Assembly: GCF_017654505.1 (NCBI RefSeq)
Contig: NC_054534.1
Span: 22,425,252 to 22,489,251 of the forward strand
Reading direction: 5' to 3'
DNA: 64,000 nt
Source of the DNA: Polyodon spathula
Lineage: Eukaryota; Chordata; Actinopteri; Acipenseriformes; Polyodontidae
A program made the translations under genes and the position numbers. Numbering within the stretch: position 1 is the stretch's first letter; every line of letters starts with the position of its first letter. Of this stretch, positions 25,455 to 38,189 are shown one piece after another. Below the pieces are notes generated by a model that did no database searches, was not told the DNA's origin, and saw only the letters and a program-made list of their open reading frames with translations.

Positions 25455-25783
25455 GACTTTAATGTTAATGGAATTCTCATGTTAGCAACTGCACTAGATG
25501 CCAGTGCTGCAGAGCGCACTTGCATGATTTATGTGCAAACTTCATGCAGCTTTTATAACACACTGACTTTGCAACTGCTGATTTTTGGTGGACAGAGGCA
25601 GAATCAGGGCTTTGAAACTGTCTATGAAGCTGCACGCAAAATTGAGATGGATTTACAGTGAGGGGTGGTACATTGTATAAAGCAAACAATGTTGGACAAT
25701 TTCTTAAAAACAGTTCTGTGTGTTTTTCATGTTCATTTTTTAACACTAACACATGTATTTCAGTGCCATATTTGTACAACTAT
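25453..25783 (+). repeat. Dispersed repeat, copy 2
   Basis: Second copy of the family at 11547-11970, shorter because of internal deletions. It starts directly after the (TA)n tract and ends at a Tc1-like end (ACAACTATGGCCAACAG). Confidence 0.8.
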
Positions 25784-25851
25784 GGCCAACAGTTTTGCAT
25801 CACCTAGAATTTTAGGATTGAAACATAATAGAACAAAACAAACAAAAAGTC

Positions 25852-25882
<31 letters not shown>

Positions 25883-25889
25883 ATGTATG

Positions 25890-25964
<75 letters not shown>
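25852..25964. repeat. (GT)n(GTAT)n(AT)n microsatellite
   Basis: Three simple-repeat phases in succession: about 7 GT, about 8 GTAT and about 35 AT units. Confidence 0.97.
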
Positions 25965-25967
<3 letters not shown>

Positions 25968-26183
25968 CATAATTTAGATATTTTATTTAACATCATGTAA
26001 TCAAAGAAACTATAAAATGATATTGCAAAAGTCTGCTGGAAGCCATAACAGTAGTACAGTATTTAGTGTTAGATTTCGAAATGTCAAATCTTTCAAATTT
26101 TTGTCAGTTTTCCATTAAGTATATGGAAAACTACAAAGCGGTATGTAATTCAATATGTTAACGTAACATTATTTAGCAGGTTT

Positions 26184-26207
26184 CATTTGACTTTATGAAG
26201 TCAAATG
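26184..26207. repeat. Perfect 10-bp hairpin
   Basis: CATTTGACTT-TATG-AAGTCAAATG, a perfect stem with a four-base loop. Confidence 0.85.
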
Positions 26208-26210
26208 AGT

Positions 26211-26800
26211 TAAGGGTGATGTAGGGTAATGCAAAACATTTGTCAATAGCTGCTGTAACAAAGATTGCAGCTGCGTTTTGCTAAAGCAAGGATGCTCTTT
26301 GTGAATTGCGTGATTTTAATGATGTGCTCTGCCCTGTGCCGAGTCTTATTGGCTGTGAAACACATCACAGAGCTTGCCAATGTGCAATTATAGGCCCTTC
26401 AATAAACTCTAATTATCTGCTTGCCGACTTAGTTCATTCAAAATGTATGTTGTTCCAGTTCAGGGCTTCTCTTTCTGAGAGGAAAGTTAAAACCGGTTCT
26501 ATTGCAGCAATGATCACCCTCTACTTGTTAAACATGAGACTTCTTTGATGCTATAATGTGCAATAGTTGGTATCAAATCAAATTTTGGCATGTAAAAAAT
26601 GTTTTTTGTCTGGCTTTTCAAGTCTATAGCTGTTGCTTTTACCACATTTATAAAATGCATATGGTATGTTAGTTCCTGTAACTGTACAAGTGTATATGTT
26701 TAGTTACTGTTTTTAATTCTCATTCAAACAATAACAACATCATTGCAAGTGTTCTCTGCAAATCATAGCGCATCACTTGATTTTGTTGTTTTCAACTGCG

Positions 26801-26831
<31 letters not shown>

Positions 26832-27361
26832 GTTGTATAGTTTTGTTCACATGAGAAAAGCCATGACTATAATATGGCGAGGCTGTGCCAAGCACTGTAG
26901 CAGTAACCAAATGTACATTTTTGTAAGTTATTTCTGAAATTTCCTCTGTAATGAGCATTATTACTGCGAGTCAAAAAGTAGCCAATAGATAGATGGACAG
27001 GATGAACTAAAGAAATACCTACCCCTCATTTTAGCCATGGAGTTATATATTACAGTAAAAAAAAAAAAAAAAATGTTTAGCTAAAATTAGTTATTGAGTT
27101 TAAAAATTGACATTTTGTAAATATACCATTAATTCTTTAAACTATTGAAGAAAGAATAATTTCTGCTTCAGTTACAAATTTTGTCTTTCAGATAGTTAAT
27201 TTTCCTTAATATTAGAACACAGCATAGGTCCAGTTTCGAGGAGGATGGGTGGTTACTTTACTTTACTTTACTAAAACTGATCAAGACACAGATACAAAAA
27301 CAGCCCACACTTAATGGTGAATACTTTTGAGAGCCACCGTATTTGTGTCAAAGGTGCAGTG
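26211..27361. other. Unrecognised sequence with simple repeats
   Basis: Includes (TAA)n at 26801-26829, a poly-A run near 27058 and a short CTTTA repeat near 27255. No gene seen. Confidence 0.45.
26801..26829. repeat. (TAA)n microsatellite
   Basis: Nine to ten TAA units. Confidence 0.95.
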
Positions 27362-27777
27362 TTGTCCGGTTTCGTGCTGACCCCTGGCGACATCTCTGGA
27401 ACTTGGTTAATTGTCTGGTAACGTGCAAGACAAGATGAGACAATTACAAAAGTCAAAAACACAACACTCACAGTTTTCAATAACAACACACTTTTACTGT
27501 CCTTCTGGCTTTAACTCACTATAAACCAATGCGAAGGAAGAGATTACAATTCTCCGTCCCCCCGGCAAATTAAGCTGCCTTTACAATCTGCGGCAACTAC
27601 ATTGTTTCCCTTCCAGGTCAGTACATTCTTGCAACGGAATTTCGTCTTTTTCCAGACTGACCGACTTCCCGACCCAGGGAAAGTACTGTCAAGCCAGCCT
27701 GTCAAAAAAAACTCTGTCCTCCCTTAGTACCCTCACAGGTCGGGAGGGAGATTTATAACCAAGGTTCATTGTATTTT
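27362..27777 (-). mobile_element. LTR-like repeat fragment, copy 2
   Basis: Related to 2403-2845 in the same orientation. Shared blocks are AACACTCA-GTTTTCA, GAAGAGATTAC or GAACAGATTAC, a GACCGACTTCC-type block, and the GC-rich end TACCCTCACAGGTCGGGAGG. On the minus strand the unit would begin with a TATAAATC-type motif just upstream of CTCCCTCCCGACC, consistent with an LTR promoter region. No internal domain is present. Confidence 0.5.
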
Positions 27778-29079
27778 TGTCACAAAACATTACTTAAAGC
27801 AGCAAGTGGGTGACTTATAAAACAAAGATCAGTTCTATTTTCAGGATTGGCTTCCGTGGTAATTATTTTTCAAATGCGTTGCAATATTTCAATCTTTGAT
27901 TTGTTATCCTAGGGTGCATTAATAAAGCATGAATTTGTTAGTAAATTCAAACTGAAGGCAGGTATGTGTGCAAAATGTTATTCAAGAATAAGGTGTGCTG
28001 GGAGAACTGGTTGTATGTTGCACACTCAGGCATCACTTGAATTCAAAATATAGGAAAAAATAGATCAAAATGAAACATCCAGGCAACTTGAAGCTAATCC
28101 TACTTCTAAGTGATCTGAGAGTTCAAGATAAAATATACAGGGATTCCTTTATAGTGTCTATTTCACAAACATATTTTGAAGAGGGTAAAAGATGACATGT
28201 ATTTCCCTCATTTTAATGCTAATACTAAAAATAAATTAACGTAAATGGTAATATCTGTGTCAAGTCAAATACAGTTAGATTTAAATTGACAGATCTACTG
28301 TAGTTTAAGGATTTTATCATTTTTCTGATTTGAAAAGTAAATCGTTTCTTTTTTAATTATTTTACTGTATATTATTTATATAAGGAATACCAGATGTATT
28401 TTTGGAACACAACATTTCAAAGGCCATCTGCAAATTACTGTACCAAGTCCAGAAATTCCTTCACAAAATGGAAAATAAAAAGTTGGTTGTAAGGCAGTGG
28501 ATTGATGCAAACATAACATGAAGTGAAATATTGCAAGCTTACTTTAATTTACTTTGCTTCCCTTTTGCAAATTTTTCTTGCAGAGATGCCCATGACTTCT
28601 GGGAAAAGCTCTCCTTGTAAAAGTTTCCATTATAACAAAAAAAAAAAAAAGGCAATGCTCCTTCCAGATAGGGTGGTCATGCTTTAGAGCTTGCCTGTCT
28701 GACCCATACAGAAGTTAACAAGCCTTGCAAACTCGCTAACTCTTCAAGAAATGCTGATCATCTCATTGCTGACCTAAGATGAGTTGGATTTTACTTTTTA
28801 TAATATATGGACGTGTCATTTATTTTGAACAGGTAACATTTTTTGTTTTGTTATTTATGTACTTTTGTTTATTCTGTTTATTGTATTTAAATAAATACAT
28901 GCCCTTTCTATAAAAAGAACAAATTACTTTGCTTCATATCTAGAATTTCTGGCTTTTTTTGGCTAAGGAATGGGTATTGGCAACTGTTCTGTTTTTCATA
29001 GCGGTATTTCTGGTGGACTGAGATGAGTAAACAGCATTCATATACAGTAACAATACAAATGAACTATTATTAAGACCTT
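27778..29079. other. Unrecognised AT-rich sequence
   Basis: No coding or repeat feature recognised beyond short A runs. Confidence 0.45.
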
Positions 29080-29492
29080 TGTGACAGGCTGGCGAGTGGC
29101 CAGAGACAGACTGCAGTTCAAAAAAATAACGATTTTATTTTAACACAAAATGAAAGTGCACAAGGGCAAAACAGAAGGATTCAAACACAAATAAAGCAAT
29201 ACAAAAAGCAAACTTACAAAAATAAGGTTTCCAGGCTGGGCGATGCCTTCACTGGATTAAAAATTTCAAAAATACAAAGAAATCAAAAACTACCAACCTG
29301 CTTCCTCAGTTCCCTCCTCCCAAATGAGAAGTAGAGGCCTCCTTTTATGTCAGGTGGCTGGGCGCTGATTGATCGTTAATTAAGTTAATCATTTAATCAA
29401 CTAATCAACCCCAGCCATCTGAACATAAACCCAGGCAGGTAGGGGAAATTAACCTCATCCCTGCCAATTTCTAAACGGCAGAGCTTTGCACA
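29080..29492 (-). mobile_element. 3' LTR of a gag-only LTR element
   Basis: On the minus strand the unit starts TGTGCAAAGCTCTGCC and ends CCAGCCTGTCACA, so it has TG...CA ends over about 413 bp. It contains a TATA-like CATAAAAGGAGG (plus-strand 29337-29350) and an AAAATAAAAT polyadenylation-like motif. A polypurine run, GGGGGGAGG on the minus strand (29493-29501), abuts the LTR start as expected for a 3' LTR. No second LTR was found beyond 30300, so the element is 5'-truncated. Confidence 0.75.
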
Positions 29493-29501
29493 CCTCCCCC
29501 C

Positions 29502-30275
29502 ATGTACAAGGTACACCGGCCGCAATCGGCCAACTCCCTCTCTGGCTCTGGGAGCGGCGGCTCCTCCCTCTCTGGCTCTGGGAGCGGCGGCTCCTCCCTC
29601 TCTGGCTCTCGGGACGGCGGACCCTCCCTCTCTGGCTCTCGGGACGGCGGCCACCCCTCTCTGGCTCTGGGAGTGGCGGCTCCTCCCTCTCTGGCTCTCA
29701 GGAAGGCGGCTCACCCCTCTCTGGCTCTCAGGAAGGCATCTCCACCCCTCTCTGGCTCTCGGGAAAGCGGCTCACCCCTCTCTGGCTCTCGGGAAGGCGG
29801 CTCACCCCTCTCTGGCTCTCGGGAAGGCGGCTCACCCCTCTCTGGCTCTCGGGAAGGCATCTCCACCCTCTTTGTTGGAGTGACTGGGGCATCTCCCATG
29901 TCTACCGCCAGGTAATTAACCACCATGAGGGCAACCTCTGAGAAGGACGCCGGGTGGTGTTGTTCCTCCCACTGTTCCCACCTCTCCCCATCTCGACGCC
30001 ACAGCGTGTTGATAACTATGGGGAGATCGTGGACGAGGTCTCCCTCAGGGTGCATCAACCAATCTCAGATCTCCTGGGATGGTGGTGAAGGTGGTGGTGC
30101 TGGGGGTAGTGGGGTGGCCCCTGATGCCCAGGGTGAACACTGAACCTCTTCCTGGGCCTGATTGTAGGGGAATCCTGCCCAGTTGTGGCCGTCCTCCTCA
30201 CACCGGCCACACCAGTTTGCCGGTGGCACACCCTTATTTGGCTTTTTCTAGCTCTAAAACCCCAAAAGAACATAG
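29502..30275 (-). pseudogene. gag-like repeat-rich frame, broken
   Basis: Minus-strand reading from about 30240 gives a CCHC-like knuckle with the last Cys replaced: Cys 30209-30211, Cys 30200-30202, His 30185-30187, Phe 30170-30172 (spacing CX2CX4HX4F). A proline-rich PLPPAPPPSPPSQ stretch follows, then a TGA at 30065-30067, then MHPEGDLVHDLPIVINTLWR and a run of SREPERGEPP repeats. Farther on, a 29-bp unit near 29641-29669 shifts the repeat frame to PRAREGGAA. Zinc knuckles in Gag bind nucleic acid; here the knuckle is degenerate and the frame has at least one stop and one frameshift. No pol domain was seen. It stands between the 3' LTR and unrelated sequence. Confidence 0.6.
29533..29865. 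repeat. 30-bp minisatellite inside the gag-like frame
   Basis: Eleven copies of a CCTCTCTGGCTCT-containing unit plus a degenerate twelfth. Most units are 30 bp, one is 29 bp and one about 33 bp. Confidence 0.93.
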
Positions 30276-33200
30276 GGAATAAAGACGTGTGTTTTTTGTT
30301 TTTTTCACAGAGATTATTCTATGGAGTTTGGGGTTGCATTTCTGTGGTTGCATACTTTTTCTAGATTTTGGAAATGGGCATCAAATGTGGAACAGGAGGT
30401 AGGCAAGTGCCACTTTGGTATGATAAACAAGTTTCATGTTCCATGCGTCAAAATGCGTCAAAGTCAAGGAATAAACTACAGAATCGCCATCTTACTGAGA
30501 CAGAAATACACTTCCTTATCTCTTGTAATCCCGTTGCAAATTTCACATTAAGAAATGCTTACCACTCTACATCAAAACAAATAATGCAAGTGCCAATGAA
30601 ATTTGGTATATATTTTTTTTTTTTATTTAAATGCACACAGGACATTCTCAGGATTTTAAAACATACATCTCTGATTAATGTCAAAAACGATCTATTTACT
30701 GTACATGTGTTATAGATATACAGTATATCTGCAATATACAAGTTGATCTACAATAAACCCTTAGCTTATGGTCCTTAAGATCAGAGAATAAAATCCTGCT
30801 GTTGAAAAATATTTGAATACAAAATACTTCTCTTATGTAATTATATTAGCTATAGTTATATCCTTTGAAAATAAATATTGATATGAAGTTAAGAATTGTA
30901 CATCTTTTACTGGACACATTGTTTATGAAGTTCGTGTTACAGTGTAGTGGTTTTGTTCGTCGCAATGCTGAGTTACCAAAAAACAAAGCACATGTTAACT
31001 TACGTGGTTTAAAAAAATAAACATAATTTAATTAGTAGTAGCAGTAGAATCTTCAGCATGGCACATTAAGGAATCACTTTTGTGCTATGAGAGTCTTAAT
31101 GGAAACATTTAACAAGTAATTACATTTAACCATCCTTGGCGAAATAAATAAACAGAGATGACCAGTAGAACACTCCAGTTACAGCTATTGTAACCGTGGA
31201 GGGCCACGATTAGATAATAAAATTGGAACATTTCTGTAATATCATTCAAAATCTTACAAATTCATTTTAAACCTCCTTTTTAATGTGGTGGACTTTTAAT
31301 TATTGGTACTGTACATTATGATATGTGCTATATGAAATAATAGCATAGACCCTCCTTCATTACCATAAAATAACACCCACTGGCACGGCACTTAGACGTT
31401 TTTTGTAAACCCTTTGACAAAATTAAAAAAAGAGATTGAAAGCACCCATTCAGAGAAATACTCATCCTGTCAGAAGGTATAAGAGTCTTGTCTTCTGTCA
31501 AGAAGCAAAAGCTTTGAGAGGGATGTTCCATATTTTAAATTATTTTTAGTTCAAGCACAAGCAGATTGTTCTTATTTGGTTTTCTTATTTTGTTCTTCTG
31601 AATTCAGTTGTGTTTCTATAGCTACATTGGGACTGGGATTATCATAAATGAAGTCTGTATAAAAATGATTATGCACCAAAAACTAATGTGTAAGTGATTT
31701 ACCAATAAAGCTGGTCAGCATGTGGTTGTCTGTGTTTGTTTTCTTCTTCTTACTGTTCCACTACTTCAATGTCCTATTCTGAACTAACATTTCTAGGCCT
31801 TTTGCCCTGAAAGTAAATAGTGTTATTTTCAATATAAGTTTGGCAGGGATGGCATGATATCCATCCCTGCAAAAAACCACATGTGGAATGTGACTATTCC
31901 ATAATTAGGTAATTGGGAACTGTAACAGGTGACATATTAAGTGTGTGGACACAGACCATTGGGTGTTGACATGCCGCCAAGGTGCGCATATTTAATAACA
32001 ATTAAATGTTAACCCTGGTGTCACATTTAATAAAGAAAACAAAACAAAACAAAGCTGAAAATAAAAGTTTGCTACTCACAATGGTGAGCGCTACCCCCTC
32101 TAAAAGGAACATCCCGCTCCAGGAACCTGCTACTCTATGCAAACCCTCTCTACACTGTTTGGGATCAACATCCCCTAAACTGACCTACTTCCCAGAGTCC
32201 CAGCATTCTCGCGGAGACTCTTGTCTCTTCACGCAACAGTTTAAATGTACTCAGCTGGGAAATGCCTTCACGAACACCGTCTTGAATGGAAGGGTTTCAT
32301 GTAGTAGTTCCTGCAGAGTGGGCACTCTCCCCTTTGATGTAAACAAGTAAACAGTGCTTGTCTGTATAGCAGTGGCCTAGCAGTAGCCTCGAACTGTGGC
32401 CAGATGCTTTTTGAACTCCACGTAGCATCCCCGGGCACACCCCACAGCCAATCTGGAACCTTCCAATTCTATCCACTCAGTGCTGGGCGAGCCTAACTGT
32501 CCACTTGGTTGCCCAGCAACATGTCTCAGCTGTACACATTTGCGCAGGAACATCTGTGTCCACAGACTATATGTCATACTTGCACTTTAAATTACAGTAT
32601 AGCTTAAGACCTGCTTGCAGGGAGTTTTGGTCTTTCTCTGATTGGTTGGACACTCAGATAAACAAACATCTGAATATTTTTTGTAGTTGCCTAGTAGTAG
32701 GGAGTAAATATTCATAACCACAGTACAAGTTACATTCTGTGAATGTAAGTTTAAACATATGTGAAAACAAAATCACTTACAGTGACTCAATGTGAATCAC
32801 TTTTAATTGTGGTCAGAGAAGAAAACCATGAAGTAGATCTTTAAATGAGGATGATTCTAAGCTGATCTCCAGATTTCTGCCTGCACCAGGGAAAACAGCA
32901 GCCTCCGTGAGATCTTAAATAACAAGCAATAAACATTTGAGAAGACGGAGAAGCAGCCCAACACTGTATGTATGTCATGATCAACATTGGCATTAAAATC
33001 AACCACTAGGATACAAGCTGCTGGCGGCAACAGCATTACAAACCAGTCTCCAGATACGTTTCGTGACAGTAAACAATATGGCTGGCTAATAAAAAAACCC
33101 ACAGCCATCTCCAGTTGTGTGCCACTGTTAATAAAGACCCTCTTTCTTTCTGTAATTCCGTTCACTGAGTGCACAAGAAATACATCAAAGGAATGTGTCA

Positions 33201-34314
33201 TTTTGTCAGTTGCTAACCGAGGAAGAGATTGGAAGCTGCCAGCTTCCCACCTACAGCTTTGCCCTTCAGTCGAAAGAATTTTAAATCATATGGTTTGCTT
33301 TAATATGAAATAAATTAAGTTCCTGCAGGAAGAAGGTACATTATTTGATATTTGCCATTCACTGACAGGAATGGCAGGGATTTAAAATACTCTTGAGATC
33401 TGTTGTTACACTGAAGAAGTGTTGATCATATTAAATTAACTGCTTGTCTCCTGCTGTTACCTTTTTTAAAAAATATTTAAATCATCATTATTTTGATTGG
33501 GTTTGATTCAGTCCATACTAGTTCCTGCATTTCTGTAATTTAAATTTGTATAATGATTAGGCTATATCCATGCCTGTGCTTTATACTCTTATTTTTGTTT
33601 CATTGTTTATATTTTGTTTGTGTATGTGATTAATTACAATTAAAACATTTCACTTTTTCATAAAGAGCAATGTAGATGTTTGGTATCAGTAACACAATTG
33701 TAAGTAAAAGAGATGGTAACAGCATATCTAACAAGATGATATTGAGTTATTTTATTTAATATGGTCCTCATGAATCAGACACATAGGACATTAACTAGAA
33801 TGCCATTCAAGAAATATCATGCAGCAACGTAGATAGGTCTGTATAGTAAACAGCCCTGCTTGAATAATCTGTGAAGTCGCCATTCAATATGTACTGTGCA
33901 GCTTGAGTACATAATGCATTATCTCCAGTTGACATGCCTGGCCTGATTAAGTGATGGCATGCTTGTGTAGACAGTAAATTAGACCTTGTCTTTCTGCTAT
34001 ATATTTTTTTGTATGTATTGTATTTATTTATTTTTTAAATATCAGTTAGCAAGTGAAAATACAAGAAAACAGTTTTCATTTTGTTTCAATAAAACATGAA
34101 GATTAACTCGCAAAATAATAATTATCAATATAATATATAACTGCTGTATTACAATACCATGCTCACAAGAGCCAAGGGACCCAAGCTGTGGAATACTGTT
34201 ACAGCCAATTCCATCTAGAAATGAAAATACAACCCAACACCTGTCAAACTTACAGTACCACCATACTGCATACACACTGTCAATACTGTAAGGTGCAGGT
34301 GTTATTATTTGTTT
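30276..34314. other. Unrecognised sequence
   Basis: Mostly AT-rich. The part 32000-32520 is GC-richer with a 114-codon open frame (32006-32350) that shows no domain and may be an old LTR or other repeat. A hairpin at 31843-31870 is listed separately. Confidence 0.4.
31843..31870. repeat. Perfect 10-bp hairpin
   Basis: GCAGGGATGG-CATGATAT-CCATCCCTGC, a GC-rich perfect stem with an 8-base loop. Confidence 0.85.
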
Positions 34315-34450
34315 ATTTAGCAGATGCCTTTATGCAAGGCGATTTACAGAGACTAGGGTGTGTGAACTATGCATCAGCTGCAGAGTCACTTACAACAACG
34401 TCTCAATGAGTGAGCTGGGATTTGAACCAGGGACCTCCTGGTTGCAAGCC
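34315..34450 (+). repeat. Fish interspersed repeat (SINE/LINE tail type)
   Basis: Contains TTTAGCAGATGCCTTTATGC, AAGGCGATTTACAGAGAC, GAGCTGGGATTTGAACC and CCTCCTGGTTGCAAGCCC, a block order I recognise from a common fish interspersed repeat. It is internally shortened compared with what I remember, and exact family assignment is uncertain. Confidence 0.5.
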
Positions 34451-35942
34451 CTTTTCAATAACCACTCTTTCCCTTGATACTTAATGAGAACATTTCCTGT
34501 TTGACTGCTGTAACTTTAAAACATGGTTCTTGATGGTGACCATGCGTTGCCCTTACCCAATTTTATTGATAAACTGGTAAGTTAAGCCTAATTTATTAAA
34601 GCCATTTTAGATTAAAAGAAACAGAAATAGGAAGGTTTTTTTTGTTTGTCTTTGTTTTTTGTATTTTATAGATTTAATTTACCAGAGTCATTTGACTGAG
34701 AAGAACATTGCAGGGCCAAGATTTTGCAGTTTTAAGGATTTTTTCAATTGTAGTTACTGGATAGATAAGCCAGTTAGTGAAACACTAATTCAGCATTACA
34801 TGTAATGAGATTTCAACAAGTCCATAGAGTTCTGGGCTGAAAAACTAATTAGGCCTACTACTGACAAAACCCAGTTTAATCTTCAGAATGTGTGAGATTT
34901 TAATTGTACTGTATTGTGAAGGAAGAAGGTGAAATACAACCATGAATACACTTGTTTTGTACTGTACATTTAATGCTATGATCTTCACTGACAGTTTAGA
35001 AGGTAAAATATTTACCACATGATTACTGCTTGTAAATGTTGTAAATTTAAAGATAGTTTTAACCATGCCTAGAGTGTGTTGGATACTATTATAGTATTAG
35101 TTTTGTAGGGCAGAAAGCACAACTGAAGAAAAATCACTTTTTGAAAGTACTGGTAATTTCATCAAGATCCCACTGAGAAGAAAATTGACAAAAACAACAC
35201 TAACATCAACACAATGATACTTCTTTAAAAGGAACTTGCATGGAATGAATTTTAACAGTTTTCCAGAAGGTTAACGCTTCATTTAAAGAAGCTGTGATTT
35301 TATTAAATCTGCTGCTTCTATGGTCGAACATTTTTATTTTCAAGATCTTTTATTAAAGATAAGGATTCCTGGCATAAAAGTCTGCTATACATGTGCATAT
35401 CACTAAATTTCATATATTCTAATGCTTGACAACATTACAATGGCAAAAAAAATTAGTCAAGTTTGGATGGAATTCGTAGAGCACAATAGAGTAACTTACT
35501 AATGATTGGAAGGTTGTAGTAAAGGAAAGGAAGACATAGTGCATTAAAATACTGTGTGTCAGCATGCTGGATTAGATGATTCAGTCTCTTCTACTTTTCA
35601 GAGGATTAAAGATCACAAATAATGAGTTCCTATAGCCATTAAATGGTATTTTATCCTCAAGAAAGCTTGATTGGGTGCCCACATTCACTACGGGTAAATA
35701 ATTGTCAAAAGCAGTAAACAACAGCACCATGTAATCTACAGTATGCTTTAAGTTTGGCATTACTTAAAGTGAATCCTGCTGCTGAATAAATTTGGTATTA
35801 CCCTCCTTGTGTAATTGAAAGAGATTAGTCATTCAACTTTGAATCCAGGTGATTAAGTCCTATATGTCTTTCATTTCTTGGATAACCCATACAGAAAAAC
35901 AGCTTTAGTTTGTTTTGTTCGCCTGAACTTTCTTGTTTAATT

Positions 35943-35977
<35 letters not shown>

Positions 35978-37949
35978 AATTAAGAAATTACAAAGATTTT
36001 TTATTCAGCCCTTTGATCTCTATATTGTTTCCCACTGTATTGGTCCCAAATAGTCGGAATGCAGGTTGATTAGCAAAGCAGTTAAGGTTGTATTGAGTGG
36101 CAACTGTTTAAACATAAGGCCACTAGAGGCAGGTTGTGGACCTCAAACTGCAGAAATAAATGTGTGGTAGGTTGTCAGTTTATTATACTATCAGGGACAT
36201 GTTAAAGGTTGATACAAGTGTTTAGAAATGGGAATTACACCAAAACTGTGTATGTGCTGTCAATGGATTCCAGACGGCAGCCACAGTTTGATATTGAATC
36301 AATATGGAATTGAGTTTTGTAGACTGTTTTCATGGAACAGATTGAATGTGGCCTACATTTATTTGGGGTTTTATAAATGAAAATAAAGATTTCACTGAAA
36401 TTCAGTATCAGTTGCATCTACTGATTTAGTTTATGTATGCAAAATTTGAATTCATTTTGCTGGATGAAAAAGCACAGTATAATAAACCATCAGTAGTGAT
36501 AGCCCTAAACAGTCCTAACATTAATGACAACAACTCAGAAGATTACATTTTAAAATTAATAGTGTATATGTACACATATTCGGCATACTATATATTTGGA
36601 AGCCACTTGTTTTCATATACATTTATATATTCTTCAATTTACAGGCTTCTGAATCTTATTGAACATTGCTGTTTTTTTCTGTTTTCATGTGTGTGATGTA
36701 CTGTGCTATTCATTTAGTCAGGTTTACGTATATCTACCCTATGACAAATGATCTTTGCTTATCTATGCTGTACATATGTCTAATGTATGGCAAATGATAT
36801 TTGTTTATCTATGCTGTTCAATTGAATAAGCCCAGAACTGCTTTGCCTGTACCACATTCTATTCTGGAAGGTGGTTTATTTTCAAAGTAATCTAATACAT
36901 TAAACTATGCTGAAAGGCACATTGTGTCAAAGTGTTTACTGGACACAGTAAAGTATTAACAAATTGTGACATAGGTTACACCCATATTCAACAAAAAGGC
37001 ATTGTAGAGTTTTGGAAAGTTTCCATTAGCTGTTAGTCTTTTTTTTTTTTTTTTTTTTTTTTAAGTAGCTTGCCCTCAACAGACTATTTTTGTAAAATAA
37101 ATTCAAACAGTCTACCTCACAAGAAAAACAGATAGTCAAGTTTCGTCTGCCCTGACCGTATTACTACCCAGTCCTTCATTGTAGATTAATTTCTTACCAG
37201 CGCAGTTTTCTCTTTTAAAAGTTTTCACTGTGTTGATATTGTTTTTTTTTTTTTTTTTTTTTAAGTATTTCTCGCAGACTTTGGAGTTAGAGGACGTACT
37301 GTATGTGGAAAAAAAAAATATTTCAAAACTGTACTCTAGCTGTTGAACTCTATTACACTCACAAATAACTTACACAAATAACTTACACAATTTTTTTTAT
37401 TATTTTGGGTTTGTACAGACTACTCTACCTAAAGTTACAAAATGTGAAGTTCAAAAGATTTATGTTAGATCATTTATATTGATTAAATACTTACAAGTTA
37501 TGCCACACTCTTCCTACTGTTGTGCCATTGAGCATAAAGTAATAAACAAGTGAATATGACCTAAAATGTTTTTAACTTGTATCCCAGGAATAGTTGTGGT
37601 GCTACAAATTGTGTGTGTTTTTATTGGAAATAATCCCCTGCTACATGTGTAGCAGAACTACTGTTTTTGACGTTATCTCACATAAATCAGCATCACTTTG
37701 CAAGCAGGACATTATTGTCATTGCAGTAGTTTATTTGGCTCTCACATGAAAGTTGATTAGCAGCTGCTTTCCCATCACCAGGCTGGTGTCTCTGCTAAAG
37801 AAAGTAGCTACTGCAGAGGAAATAACTTAAGGTGTTCTCTCTGTTAGAGTTTTGGATCATGCTATGCCAATTCCATTGAAGTTTCCCTTTTAACAAAGAT
37901 ATCTAGTATTGCTTGTCCAATACATATTTTCAAACGTTAATTTGTAAAC

Positions 37950-37950
<1 letters not shown>
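34451..37950. other. Unrecognised AT-rich sequence
   Basis: No coding evidence. Long T runs at about 35947-35975, 37039-37062 and 37240-37262. The open frame at 36433-36696 (87 codons) is low-complexity and not recognisable. Confidence 0.45.
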
Positions 37951-37992
<42 letters not shown>

Positions 37993-38000
37993 GATATAAC

Positions 38001-38038
<38 letters not shown>
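37951..38038. repeat. (AT)n tract
   Basis: Interrupted TA repeat immediately left of the TTAA-flanked element. Confidence 0.95.
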
Positions 38039-38041
<3 letters not shown>

Positions 38042-38189
38042 TTATTTTTTATTTATTTATTTTTTCTTTAACCCCTTCAGTGCTACGGGGATATGGTGTA
38101 TGCCCTAAAAAATGTCTTCATAAAGTACTAGATAATAAACCTCACTGTAGTGCCAGCTGTGAGCATCTGATCATTTCCATTTTTTTACA

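Larger units (their letters stand above)
25784..26210 (+). mobile_element. Possible Tc1-like MITE remnant with microsatellite
   Basis: Begins with GGCCAACAGTTTTGCATCAC, close to the end sequence of a Tc1-type element family. Continues with AGGATTGAAACATAATAG, is interrupted by the 25852-25964 microsatellite, then has AATGATATTGCAAAAGTC and TGGAAGCCATAACAGTAG. No transposase frame and no matching inverted end were found. Confidence 0.4.

Noticed and set aside
32006..32350. 114-codon open frame
   Set aside because: No domain, low-complexity start (KKTKQNKAENK) from an A-rich tract, and GC-rich remainder. Likely part of an old repeat.
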